10,714 bases of DNA from an uncultured Clostridia bacterium (GCA_937874275.1 CALNAU010000142.1:1-10714); one strand, 5' to 3'. Positions 1-7,235 are shown, numbered from the stretch's first letter. Notes: generated by a model not told the origin, from the sequence alone. Program-made: numbers and translations.

Positions 1-181
1 CCCCGTCATATAGCTTGGCGCTGTACAGCAGCGCCTTGGTGGGGATGCACCCCTCGTTGAGGCAGACGCCGCCCAGCGCGCGCTCCTCCGCCAGGGCGAC
101 CTTGAGCCCGGCGTGTGCCGCCCGCTCGGCCGCCAGGTATCCCGCCGGCCCGCCGCCCAGGATGATCAAATCAAACAGCAT
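1..181 (-). CDS. lpdA: Dihydrolipoamide dehydrogenase, N-terminal fragment (runs off the left edge)
   Basis: Only the first 60 codons are in the window. They show the N-terminal FAD-binding Rossmann motif (GGGPAGY, residues 9-15) and then the redox-active disulfide motif GGVCLNEGCIPTK (residues 37-49, Cys40 and Cys45), which is the hallmark of class I pyridine nucleotide-disulfide oxidoreductases. The CLNxGCIPTK form is typical of dihydrolipoamide dehydrogenase, the E3 subunit that reoxidises dihydrolipoamide with NAD+ in 2-oxoacid dehydrogenase or glycine cleavage complexes. The ATG at 181 is preceded on the minus strand by a good ribosome binding site (GGGAGG, about 6 nt upstream). The gene is divergent from the sugar importer operon. 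Mercuric reductase or a related flavoprotein disulfide reductase is a less likely alternative, because the part that would decide lies outside the window. Confidence 0.85.
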   Translation of the reverse strand, partial: MLFDLIILGGGPAGYLAAERAAHAGLKVALAEERALGGVCLNEGCIPTKALLYSAKLYDG

Positions 182-209
182 GATGTTCCTCCCTTATTGT
201 GCTGGCAGC

Positions 210-218
210 ATTCTATCA
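210..218 (-). promoter_or_regulatory. Candidate extended -10 promoter for lpdA
   Basis: Read on the minus strand this is TGATAGAAT, an extended -10 element (TGn plus TAGAAT), about 29 nt upstream of the lpdA start. The -35 position 17 bp upstream (GTGAAT) is poor, as is common with extended -10 promoters. It is assigned by position and sequence only. Confidence 0.4.
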
Positions 219-254
219 CACTCCGCCGCGCGATTCACCCCGTTCATCGTTCGG

Positions 255-284
255 TTTACAAAACACACGACAACCTGTTATAAT
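255..284 (+). promoter_or_regulatory. Sigma-A type promoter of the sugar importer operon
   Basis: TTTACA (255-260) and a perfect TATAAT (279-284) are separated by 18 bp, with a TG dinucleotide one base before the -10, giving an extended -10. The expected transcription start near 291 leaves a leader of about 97 nt before the binding-protein gene, long enough for a regulatory RNA structure. Confidence 0.7.
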
Positions 285-303
285 CAGGCAACAAAGTTTC
301 ACA

Positions 304-362
304 GGTGTAGGAGTTTTCCTGACGATGAGAACCTGACAGGCGGATGCCTGTATCGATGCACC
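304..362 (+). ncRNA. Structured mRNA leader, possible cis-regulatory RNA of unknown class
   Basis: The leader between the promoter and the ribosome binding site can fold compactly. Stem P1 pairs 304-309 with 357-362 (GGUGUA with UGCACC, one wobble). Stem P3 pairs 336-341 with 346-351 (ACAGGC with GCCUGU) and has a GGAU tetraloop. Stem P2 pairs 313-318 with 327-332 (one wobble) and extends past a bulged A312 to G311-C333. This makes a three-way junction. Competing pairings exist: GGA 310-312 with UCC 317-319, and CGAU 323-326 with AUCG 352-355. UUCCU at 316-320 can also pair with AGGAA at 378-382 in the ribosome binding site, so a switch affecting translation is conceivable. I could not match it to a known riboswitch or ribozyme consensus. 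The pairings are visible; regulation is inferred. Confidence 0.35.
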
Positions 363-387
363 CAACACAACATAAGGAGGAACCCCC

Positions 388-1911
388 ATGAGAAAAACCC
401 TGTCGCTGTTGCTGGCGCTCTCCCTGCTGCTGGGCCTCGGTGCCTACGCGGTAGCCGAGGAGCCGCTGGCCATCTCGCTCTACTACTCAGACAACGCGAC
501 CCTGCCCTTCAAGCAGGATTGGCCGGTCATCACGGCGCTTGAAAAGCAGTATAACGTGAAGCTCAACTTCGAGCCCATCCCCATGGCCGACTACGGCACC
601 AAGGCGGGCCTGGCGCTGTCCACCGGCGAGAATACGCCGGATGTGATGCTCTACCTGAGCACCGGCGGCGCCTATACCTCCTATGCCCTCAATGGTGCCA
701 TCGTGCCCATCTCCGACTACGCGGAGTGGACACCCCATTTCAACGCCAGGGTGGAGGAAATGGGCCTGCAGCAGGATGTGGACCTCAACCGCCTGAGCGA
801 CGGCAAGCTGTACTTCCTGCCCAGCCTGTTTGACAAGCCCTTCTACGACGGCGGCCTGATCATGCGCGAAGACTATCTCAAATCCAAGGGCTTTGAAGCC
901 CCCAAGACCTTTGATGACCTTTACAACATCATGAAGGCCTACAAAGCCGACTTCCCCAACAGCTACCCGCTGACGTCCATCGTGGGCCTGCGCGTGGTAC
1001 AGCGCATGACGATGCCCTCCTACGGCGTATCGGTCGGCCGCAACACCGGCACCGGCACCGGCACCCTGTCCTGGGACTATGACAAGAAGGAATACTTCGC
1101 CGGCGCCATCTCCCCCCAGTACAAGGACTACATCACCTTCATGGCCAAGCTGCACGCGGAAGGCCTGCTGGACCCGGAGCTGGAGCAGGATAACGCCTCC
1201 ACCGCTAAGAAACTGGCCACCGGTGCTGCCATGGCCGTGTACGGCTATTATGACCAGATTGGCGGCTGGGAGCAGGCCAGCGAAATCGAAGGCCTGAAGC
1301 TCAATATGTATCCCCCGCTGGAGGGCCCCGGCGGCGCCCATCACCAGCCCAAGAGCAAGACCGGCGGCGGCCTGCTGTTCCCCATCGGCGTGAGCAAGCG
1401 CCCGGACTTTGAGCAGGTGGTTCGCAAGCTGGATGAAATCTTCTACTCCGAGGAAGCCACCAAGCTGTGGTGCTTTGGCCCCGAGGGCGACAGCTACACC
1501 ATGGACGGCGACAAGGTGGTCTACAATGACGCCATCCTGAATTCCGCCGACGGCATCTACAAATATATGCAAAACGCCTACGGCACCGGCTGCGCGGGTC
1601 TGCAGAACGTATGGTACCTGGAGCGCGAGCTGACCAAGTATGACGAGAACTACGGCCGCATCAACGCGGAAGTGGCCGCCATGCCGGACGCCATCCAGTA
1701 CACCGTGCCCGTGCCCAGCTTTGACGACATCACGGCCGAGGATGCCTCCCTGCTGCAGACCACTTTGCTGGACGCCTTCAACGTGTGGGATGACGAGTTC
1801 CGCACCGGCAAGAAGTCCATCGAGAACGACTGGGATGCCTTCGTGCAGGACATGAAGGACAAGGGCATCGAGAAGTTCCTGGAGATCTACAACGCCAGCA
1901 AGAAACTGTAA
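388..1911 (+). CDS. Carbohydrate ABC transporter, extracellular solute-binding protein
   Basis: The 507-residue product is a solute-binding protein that would capture a sugar outside the cell and hand it to the two permeases encoded next. Size, order and sequence style match the large binding proteins (LplA/YtcQ-like) paired with LplB/LplC-type permeases in Firmicutes. Those commonly serve oligosaccharides or glycans, but the ligand cannot be read from sequence. Residues 1-23 form a signal peptide (basic MRK, leucine-rich core, AVA-EE cleavage site). There is no lipobox cysteine, which is unusual in a monoderm where such proteins are normally lipid-anchored. Residues around 220-227 carry a short Gly-Thr run encoded by a hexamer repeat. 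The ATG at 388 follows AAGGAGG at 374-380. It is first in an operon with 2026-2973 and 2983-3858, and a GC hairpin just after its stop probably keeps its expression above that of the permeases. Confidence 0.9.
   Translation: MRKTLSLLLALSLLLGLGAYAVAEEPLAISLYYSDNATLPFKQDWPVITALEKQYNVKLNFEPIPMADYGTKAGLALSTGENTPDVMLYLSTGGAYTSYALNGAIVPISDYAEWTPHFNARVEEMGLQQDVDLNRLSDGKLYFLPSLFDKPFYDGGLIMREDYLKSKGFEAPKTFDDLYNIMKAYKADFPNSYPLTSIVGLRVVQRMTMPSYGVSVGRNTGTGTGTLSWDYDKKEYFAGAISPQYKDYITFMAKLHAEGLLDPELEQDNASTAKKLATGAAMAVYGYYDQIGGWEQASEIEGLKLNMYPPLEGPGGAHHQPKSKTGGGLLFPIGVSKRPDFEQVVRKLDEIFYSEEATKLWCFGPEGDSYTMDGDKVVYNDAILNSADGIYKYMQNAYGTGCAGLQNVWYLERELTKYDENYGRINAEVAAMPDAIQYTVPVPSFDDITAEDASLLQTTLLDAFNVWDDEFRTGKKSIENDWDAFVQDMKDKGIEKFLEIYNASKKL
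1044..1061 (+). repeat. Short in-gene tandem repeat, 3 x CACCGG
   Basis: Three perfect tandem copies of the hexamer CACCGG lie inside the binding-protein gene, followed by a partial fourth copy (CACC). They encode alternating Gly and Thr. Gain or loss of a unit would stay in frame and only change loop length. Confidence 0.7.
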
Positions 1912-1924
1912 TCCCCGACCTATC

Positions 1925-1960
1925 GGCCCGCCCCGGCTGCCGGGGCGGGCCTTCCCCTTT
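1925..1960 (+). terminator. GC-rich hairpin after the binding-protein gene (partial terminator or mRNA stabiliser)
   Basis: A perfect 12-bp stem (1925-1936 with 1940-1951, loop CTG) sits 13 nt after the binding-protein stop. It is followed by a mixed T/C tract (TTCCCCTTT) rather than a clean U-run, so it should terminate only partly or act as a 3'-end stabiliser. Such a hairpin between binding-protein and permease genes is a known way to make far more binding protein than membrane subunits. No strong promoter is apparent between it and the permease, which fits read-through. Confidence 0.6.
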
Positions 1961-2025
1961 ATAGCACCGGTTGTTTTCTAAGGGATTTTCAACCCTCCAA
2001 AGCCCCTGTGACGGAAGGAAGCCGC

Positions 2026-2973
2026 ATGAAACAAGAATACCCTGCCCTGGCGGTCAAACGGCCCAAGCTGAGGCGCTACCTGTACAACAACTGGCAGCTG
2101 TATGTAATGCTGCTGGTGCCCTTTGCGTATTTTCTGCTGTTCAAGTATGTGCCCATGTTTGGCAACATCCTGGCCTTCCGGCGCTTTAGGCCGCTTACCG
2201 GGCCGTTTGGCGTGCGGTGGGAGGGGCTGCGCTACTTCAGGCAGTTCATGGGCCAGGGCGACTTCTGGCGCGCCTTCTTCAACACCCTGTCGCTGGCGGC
2301 GCTCAATTTGATTATCAACTTCCCGGTGCCCATCATTTTCGCGGTGATGCTCAACGAGCTGCGCAGCCTGCGCTTTAAAAAGCTGGTGCAGACGGTGAGC
2401 TACATGCCGCGCTTTGTGTCGACGGTGGTGGTGGTGTCTATCCTCACCGAGCTGCTGTCCCCCTCGTCGGGCGCCCTCAACCGCCTGATTCAAAGCGTCA
2501 CAGGAAACCCGCCGGTGTTTTACATGAACGAGGCATCGTACTTCCGCCCGCTGTATATTCTCACCGATATGTGGCAGTTCATGGGCTGGTCGGCCATCAT
2601 CTACCTGGCGGCCATCACAGGCATCAGCGCGGATTTGTTTGAGGCCGCGCGCATCGACGGCGCCGGGCGTTTTCAGCTGATCTGGTACGTGACCATCCCC
2701 AGCATCATGCCCACCATCATGATCATGTTCATCCTGCGGGTGGGGCATCTGCTGAGCGTAGGCTTCGAAAAAATCCTGCTGATGTACACCCCCTCCAACT
2801 CGGTGGTATCGGATGTGATTGACACCTATGTGTACCGCATGTCCATCGCGGCCACCGCCCCGCAGTACAGCTACGCCACGGCCATCGGCCTGTTCAGCGG
2901 CATCATCGGTCTGGTGCTGGTAAGCAGCGCCAACCTGCTAGCCCGCCGCCTGACCGGCGAGAGCATTTATTAG
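2026..2973 (+). CDS. Carbohydrate ABC transporter permease, LplB/YteP type
   Basis: This 315-residue inner-membrane subunit belongs to the binding-protein-dependent transport permease family, with about six hydrophobic segments. The cytoplasmic EAA loop that docks to the ATPase is at about 205-225 (FEAARIDGAGRF, then IP). The N-terminus KLRRYLYNNWQLYVMLLVPFAYFLLFKYVPMFG (continuous only in part here: WQLYVMLLVP at 23-32) is typical of LplB-type permeases. I chose ATG 2026 because GGAAGG at 2013-2018 lies 7 nt upstream; a GTG at 2008 would add six residues but has no site. The partner permease starts 9 bp after its stop. No ATPase gene is nearby; in these operons a shared MsmX-like ATPase encoded elsewhere usually energises transport. 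Confidence 0.9.
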   Translation: MKQEYPALAVKRPKLRRYLYNNWQLYVMLLVPFAYFLLFKYVPMFGNILAFRRFRPLTGPFGVRWEGLRYFRQFMGQGDFWRAFFNTLSLAALNLIINFPVPIIFAVMLNELRSLRFKKLVQTVSYMPRFVSTVVVVSILTELLSPSSGALNRLIQSVTGNPPVFYMNEASYFRPLYILTDMWQFMGWSAIIYLAAITGISADLFEAARIDGAGRFQLIWYVTIPSIMPTIMIMFILRVGHLLSVGFEKILLMYTPSNSVVSDVIDTYVYRMSIAATAPQYSYATAIGLFSGIIGLVLVSSANLLARRLTGESIY

Positions 2974-2982
2974 GAGGGGCGT

Positions 2983-3858
2983 ATGAGCAAATCAACTCGA
3001 ATCCGCGAAAAAAGCCCCGTCATGGATGCCGTCATCTGGCTGGTGATGATTTTTGTGCTGCTGTGCTGCGTGGTGCCTTTTTTGTACATCATCGCCATGT
3101 CCTTCTCGTCCTCCCGCGCCATCCTCAACAACCGGGTGACGCTGTGGCCCATCGGCTTTAACACCGAGGCATACCGGCAGGTGTTCGCCTACCCCAACTT
3201 CTTCCGCGCGTACCGCAACACGCTGCTGTACACCTCCGTGGGCACGCTGATTGCGCTGGCCATGATGGTGGTTTTCGCCTACCCGCTGAGCAAGAGCCGC
3301 CTGAAGGGCCAGCCCATCGTGATGAAGATGGTGGTATTCTCCATGTTCTTCGGTGGCGGCCTGGTGCCCAACTACCTGTTGATGACGTCGCTCAAACTGA
3401 CGGGCACGGTGTTCGCCATGCTGCTGCCCTTTGCCATTAACCAGTTCAACCTCATCATCCTCATCAACTTCATCAAAACCATTCCCGAGGATTTGGAGGA
3501 GGCCGCCCGCATCGACGGCCTGAATTACTTTGGCATTTTAATCCGCATCATCCTGCCCCTGCTGACGGCTGCCCTGGCCACGGTGGGCTTGTATACGGCG
3601 GTGTTCTTCTGGAACGACTGGTTCTATTCGCTGATTTACCTGCGAAGCGACCAGTACCCCGTGATGCTGCTGCTGCGCAATATCGTCAACGGCACCACCA
3701 TGGTGGGCGAGGCCGGCGGCGTGGGCGAGAATGCCTCGGTGGCCATCGCCATCAAGTCAGCCGTCATCATCACCTCCACCTTGCCCATCATTCTGCTGTA
3801 CCCCTTCCTGCAAAAGTACTTCGTCAAGGGCATGCTGGTGGGCGCGGTGAAGGGATAA
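2983..3858 (+). CDS. Carbohydrate ABC transporter permease, LplC/YtcP type
   Basis: This 291-residue protein is the second membrane subunit of the importer. It has about six transmembrane segments, starting with residues 16-40, and an EAA loop at about 172-192 (EEAARIDGLNYFGI then LP). The C-terminus YFVKGMLVGAVKG is a signature of LplC/YtcP-type carbohydrate permeases. The ATG at 2983 is preceded by AGGAGGGG at 2972-2979, which overlaps the TAG stop of the upstream permease, so translation of the two is closely linked. The gene ends 17 bp before a strong bidirectional terminator, closing the operon without an ATPase, hydrolase or regulator gene. Confidence 0.92.
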   Translation: MSKSTRIREKSPVMDAVIWLVMIFVLLCCVVPFLYIIAMSFSSSRAILNNRVTLWPIGFNTEAYRQVFAYPNFFRAYRNTLLYTSVGTLIALAMMVVFAYPLSKSRLKGQPIVMKMVVFSMFFGGGLVPNYLLMTSLKLTGTVFAMLLPFAINQFNLIILINFIKTIPEDLEEAARIDGLNYFGILIRIILPLLTAALATVGLYTAVFFWNDWFYSLIYLRSDQYPVMLLLRNIVNGTTMVGEAGGVGENASVAIAIKSAVIITSTLPIILLYPFLQKYFVKGMLVGAVKG

Positions 3859-3874
3859 TTCATTTTCGACACAG

Positions 3875-3909
3875 AAAAACCGCCGTCACATTGTGACGGC
3901 GATTTTTTA
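3875..3909. terminator. Bidirectional intrinsic terminator between the importer operon and murQ-kinase
   Basis: A perfect 9-bp stem (CGCCGTCAC 3881-3889 with GTGACGGCG 3893-3901, loop ATT) has five A before it (3875-3879) and six T after it (3903-3908). It can therefore end transcription in both directions, serving the permease gene on the plus strand and the convergent kinase gene on the minus strand. Confidence 0.85.
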
Positions 3910-3923
3910 TTCCACCCAGCTTG

Positions 3924-4831
3924 TCAGGCCAAGAACGTTTCCCTGGCATAGTCCGCCGCCCCCCACGCGGCGCTGTGGCGCGGTTGGATGATGGAGAGCG
4001 TTGAATATTTATCGGTGAGCTGGCTCCGCAATCGGTCACGAATGGCCTCATGATGGGCTAGCACGCCCCCGGCCAGTGCCAACTCCCCCGCCTGCAGGCC
4101 GAGGCCATCCAGCACCGGGGCGCACAGCGTGGCCAGCGCGTCGGCGGCGCTGATGGCAATACGCTGGGCTGCTGCGTCACTTTCGGCCAACGCCGGTCCC
4201 AACAACTCTGCCAGGGCGGCAATCTCCCGTTTGCTGCGGCCGGGGGCATACACAAAGCGAATGATGTCCGCCGGCTGCGCGCTGCCCAGTTTATCCGCCA
4301 GCAGGCCTGTCAGCATCGTCTGCGGGCCGCGTCCATCCACCGCGTACAGTACGGCGCGCAAGATATCCCGTCCGACGGCATAGCCGCTGCCTTCGTCATC
4401 CAGAAGGTGCCCCCACCCGCCGCAGCGTGCCGTACGTCCAATCGCGTTGCGGCCATAACAGATGGAGCCTGTCCCCGCAATGAGCACTGCGCCCATCGGC
4501 CCCACGGCGCCTCGCAGGGCGGACTCCTGATCGCCGCGCACCTCAATGGGGGCCGAACATCCCGTATTCCGTAAGGATTCCTCGATGATGGCCTTGGCCT
4601 GTGGGTTGCTGACACCCGCGGCCGACACCGTCAGCCCCGCGCATTCGCCGGGCAACGCAGTTAGAAACGCCGCGACCTCGCCCAGCACCCGGCGCACATC
4701 GGCCCAGTCCGTGCCGTTGACATTAAGGGGGCCAAAGGTGTTTTCGCCGACGACGGCGCCCGCCGCATCCATGCACAGCAGGGCCGTCTTGGTGCCGCCG
4801 CCATCCAGCCCCGCTACATAGCGCGCGGCAC

Positions 4832-4835
<4 letters not shown>
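3924..4835 (-). CDS. murK: BadF/BcrA-family amino-sugar kinase (MurNAc/GlcNAc kinase, MurK-like)
   Basis: The 303-residue protein has the sugar-kinase/Hsp70/actin fold of the BadF/BadG/BcrA/BcrD family. Visible motifs are the phosphate-1 loop DGGGTKT (11-17), a GDQ segment with candidate catalytic Asp102, the phosphate-2 motif GTGS (121-124), GGWGHLLDDEGSG (139-151) and the adenosine motif LAGGVL (254-259). The family includes N-acetylglucosamine kinases and the clostridial MurK, which phosphorylates both MurNAc and GlcNAc at O6 with ATP. Its start codon overlaps the murQ stop in ATGA (4832-4835), so it is second in a coupled operon with the MurNAc-6-P etherase. That context makes MurNAc/GlcNAc 6-kinase the best reading, feeding MurQ. 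A plain GlcNAc kinase remains possible. There is no separate strong ribosome binding site, consistent with coupling. Confidence 0.82.
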
Positions 4836-5740
<905 letters not shown>

Positions 5741-5783
5741 GTCATGCTCCTTCCGCGCGGGCAGCCAGTTTTGTGCTGTCACT

Positions 5784-5812
5784 ACTGTACACAAGGGCTA
5801 CAGAAGGGTCAA
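5784..5812 (-). promoter_or_regulatory. Promoter of murQ-kinase operon
   Basis: On the minus strand TTGACC (5807-5812) and TACAGT (5784-5789) are exactly 17 bp apart, a good sigma-A promoter. The expected start near 5777 gives a leader of about 37 nt with the GGAAGGAG ribosome binding site. It is divergent from the rpsF promoter, the two -35 boxes being about 61 bp apart. Confidence 0.65.
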
Positions 5813-5873
5813 TAGCGACCGTCGCCAAATGATGTACACCGATTGGCGGATTGGCGAAACCCCGAAAAAACAC

Positions 5874-5902
5874 TTGCAATCCCTTCTATCAATATGTATA
5901 AT
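5874..5902 (+). promoter_or_regulatory. Promoter of the rpsF-ssb-rpsR operon
   Basis: TTGCAA (5874-5879), a 17-bp spacer and a perfect TATAAT (5897-5902) make a strong sigma-A promoter, as expected for ribosomal protein genes. Transcription should begin near 5909, leaving a leader of about 60 nt. Confidence 0.75.
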
Positions 5903-5909
5903 ACATATT
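5891..5909. repeat. 19-bp perfect palindrome over the rpsF -10 box
   Basis: AATATGTAT at 5891-5899 and ATACATATT at 5901-5909 are exact reverse complements around the central A5900, and the palindrome contains the whole TATAAT. It lies upstream of or at the expected transcription start, so it would act as DNA rather than RNA. It could be an operator for a dimeric repressor, or simply an AT-rich coincidence around a -10 box. Confidence 0.5.
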
Positions 5910-5910
5910 C

Positions 5911-5951
5911 GGCACATCCTTGCGCCGCGCGGGTCGCGGCGCCATATGTCC
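5911..5951 (+). promoter_or_regulatory. rpsF leader hairpin, candidate S6:S18 autoregulatory site
   Basis: Within the leader, GCGCCGCG (5922-5929) pairs perfectly with CGCGGCGC (5935-5942) around a 5-nt loop. A lower stem pairs ACAU (5914-5917) with AUGU (5946-5949) and continues past a bulged C5913 to GG with CC (5911-5912 with 5950-5951). An asymmetric internal loop lies between the stems. Many bacteria carry an rpsF leader motif bound by the S6:S18 complex to repress its own operon; position and general shape fit. I did not verify the conserved nucleotides of that motif. Confidence 0.45.
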
Positions 5952-5968
5952 ATGAGGAGGTGAAAGAC

Positions 5969-6349
5969 ATGAAATACGAACTGGTGTACATCATCAACAC
6001 GGCCATCGAGGAAGATCCCCGCAAGGAGCTCATTGCGCGCTTCAACGGGATGATTGAACAAAACGGCGGCACGGTTGACAGCGTCGAGGAGTGGGGCAAG
6101 CGCCGCTTGGCCTACCCGATCAACGACCTGCCGGAAGGGTACTATGTGCTGGTGCACTACACGGCAGAACCCACTGTTCCCAAGGAGATCGAGCGTAACC
6201 TGGGAATCACGGACGGCATCCTCCGCTACCTGACCACCCGCATCGAGGAAAAGCGCAGCAACGTAAAGCCGCGCACCGCGCGCATTGCCCCCGCCGCCGT
6301 AAGGAGCGAGGAGGCACCGCAACAGGAAGCGCCGGCCCAGGACCAATAA
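5969..6349 (+). CDS. rpsF: 30S ribosomal protein bS6
   Basis: The 126-residue protein is bS6, which binds the central domain of 16S rRNA together with bS18. The N-terminus MKYELVYIINTAIEED and the segment WGKRRLAYPINDLPEGYYVL (42-61) are typical of the family, as is the LRYLTTRIEE stretch near residue 85-94. After about residue 97 there is a low-complexity tail rich in Ala, Glu, Gln and Pro; variable C-terminal extensions are common in bS6. The ATG at 5969 follows AGGAGGTG (5955-5962); in-frame codons further upstream lie across the promoter and leader and are not plausible starts. It is the first gene of rpsF-ssb-rpsR, with ssb beginning 11 nt after its stop. Confidence 0.95.
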   Translation: MKYELVYIINTAIEEDPRKELIARFNGMIEQNGGTVDSVEEWGKRRLAYPINDLPEGYYVLVHYTAEPTVPKEIERNLGITDGILRYLTTRIEEKRSNVKPRTARIAPAAVRSEEAPQQEAPAQDQ

Positions 6350-6360
6350 GGAGGTAGACT

Positions 6361-6795
6361 GTGAACAAGCTGTTTATTATCGGCAACCTGACGCGCGACC
6401 CCGAGCTGCGCAGCACCCAGGGAGGTATTCCTGTGTGCACCTTCACGGTAGCCGTCAACCGCCGCCGCGCAAGCAATGCAGAGGCGGGTCAACAGCCGGA
6501 GGCGGATTTCTTCCGCGTGACGGCCTGGAGGCAGCTTGGCGAGAACTGCAACCGCTATTTGTCCAAGGGACGCAAAGTGTGCGTCGTCGGCAACGTACAG
6601 GTCAACACCTATACCGCCAATGACGGCACCACCCGCGCCAGCCTGGAAGTGACGGCGGACGATGTGGAGTTCCTCTCCCCGCGTGGAGAGGGCGGCGATG
6701 GCGGCATGAGCCGCCAGCCGGAAGCAAATGCTTCCCCCGCGCCCAGCCAGCACAGTGGCTTTGTCAAGGTAGACGACGAAGAACTGCCCTTCTAA
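6361..6795 (+). CDS. ssb: Single-stranded DNA-binding protein
   Basis: The 144-residue protein coats single-stranded DNA during replication, recombination and repair, and recruits partner proteins through its tail. Residues 1 to about 105 form the OB fold, with the typical opening MNKLFIIGNLTRDPELR, the FFRVTAWRQLGEN segment (50-62) and the YLSKGRKVCVVGNVQ segment (66-80). Residues 106-135 are a flexible Gly/Ser/Pro linker, and the protein ends in the acidic tip DDEELPF that binds partners. Translation starts at GTG 6361, 5 nt after AAGGAGGT (6348-6355), which overlaps the rpsF stop. Its place between rpsF and rpsR is the standard Firmicute arrangement. Confidence 0.95.
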   Translation: MNKLFIIGNLTRDPELRSTQGGIPVCTFTVAVNRRRASNAEAGQQPEADFFRVTAWRQLGENCNRYLSKGRKVCVVGNVQVNTYTANDGTTRASLEVTADDVEFLSPRGEGGDGGMSRQPEANASPAPSQHSGFVKVDDEELPF

Positions 6796-6822
6796 TGGCA
6801 GCAATTTGAAGGAGGAACCACC

Positions 6823-7077
6823 ATGAGTGAGAATAGAGGCGAAAGAAGAATGCGCCCCCGTGGCCGTCGGCCGCGGCGCAAGGTATGCGACTTCTGTGCC
6901 AACAAGGTCGCGTATATCGACTACAAGGATGTGAATCGGCTGCGCCGCTATATCAATGAGCGCGGCAAGATTTCTCCCCGGCGCATGCTGGGCACCTGTG
7001 CCAAGCATCAGCGCCAGCTCTCCGAGGCCATCAAGCGCGCGCGTGCCATCGCCCTGATGCCCTACACGGCAGAGTAA
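6823..7077 (+). CDS. rpsR: 30S ribosomal protein bS18, zinc-ligand (C+) form
   Basis: The 84-residue protein is bS18, partner of bS6 in the platform of the small subunit. IDYKDVNRLRRYINERGKI (32-50) and the C-terminal KHQRQLSEAIKRARAIALMPY (split: KHQRQLSEAI 61-70, KRARAIALMPY 71-81) are diagnostic. It has CDFC (Cys22, Cys25) with Cys59 and His62 in the TCAKHQ segment, a likely zinc site of the C+ paralogue class; E. coli bS18 lacks this full set. The N-terminus is very arginine-rich. The ATG at 6823 follows AAGGAGGAAC with an 8-10 nt spacing. It is the last gene of the operon and is followed by a terminator. Confidence 0.95.
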   Translation: MSENRGERRMRPRGRRPRRKVCDFCANKVAYIDYKDVNRLRRYINERGKISPRRMLGTCAKHQRQLSEAIKRARAIALMPYTAE

Positions 7078-7093
7078 GAAGCAAGCAACCATT

Positions 7094-7127
7094 CATCCCC
7101 GCCGCAATCGCGGCGGGGATGTTGTTT
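7094..7127 (+). terminator. Terminator of rpsF-ssb-rpsR
   Basis: A perfect 12-bp stem (7094-7105 with 7110-7121, loop AATC) begins 16 nt after the rpsR stop and is followed by TTGTTT. AGCAA at 7084-7088 can also pair with TTGCT at 7126-7130, extending the structure. Confidence 0.65.
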
Positions 7128-7134
7128 GCTGCAT

Positions 7135-7163
7135 TGAAAATTAAAACCCCTCATGGAGGGGTT
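7135..7163 (-). terminator. Terminator of dnaA (leftward)
   Basis: An 8-bp perfect stem (7145-7152 with 7156-7163, three-base loop) followed on the minus strand by TTTTAATTTT gives a standard intrinsic terminator about 73 nt after the dnaA stop. It lies back to back with the rpsR terminator and insulates the convergent operons. Confidence 0.7.
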
Positions 7164-7235
7164 AGGCAGGCAAGATGATATGCGGCGCACGATGACGTTT
7201 GTGAACCACGATGGCCTTTCTGCGTGTAAACCGAA

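Noticed and set aside
318..356. Hammerhead-like CUGACGA in the leader
   Set aside because: CUGANGA is matched, but the required GAAA segment and the correctly placed stems II and III are absent.
15..542. Plus-strand frame running through the lpdA start, promoter and leader
   Set aside because: It crosses a divergent promoter region and overlaps the real binding-protein start in another frame. There is no family resemblance.
487..1572. Long open frame on the minus strand inside the binding-protein gene (361 codons)
   Set aside because: It lies wholly antisense to a well-supported gene in GC-rich DNA, has low-complexity Gly/Ala/Val/His composition, and has no recognisable domain. It is a codon-bias shadow.
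1978..2748. Minus-strand open frame opposite the first permease (256 codons)
   Set aside because: Same antisense pattern (His/Gln/Arg-rich) and no ribosome binding site. The plus-strand permease explains the region.
7164..7235. Possible small RNA between the dnaA stop and its terminator
   Set aside because: No promoter or strong structure was seen. It reads as an ordinary 3' untranslated region.
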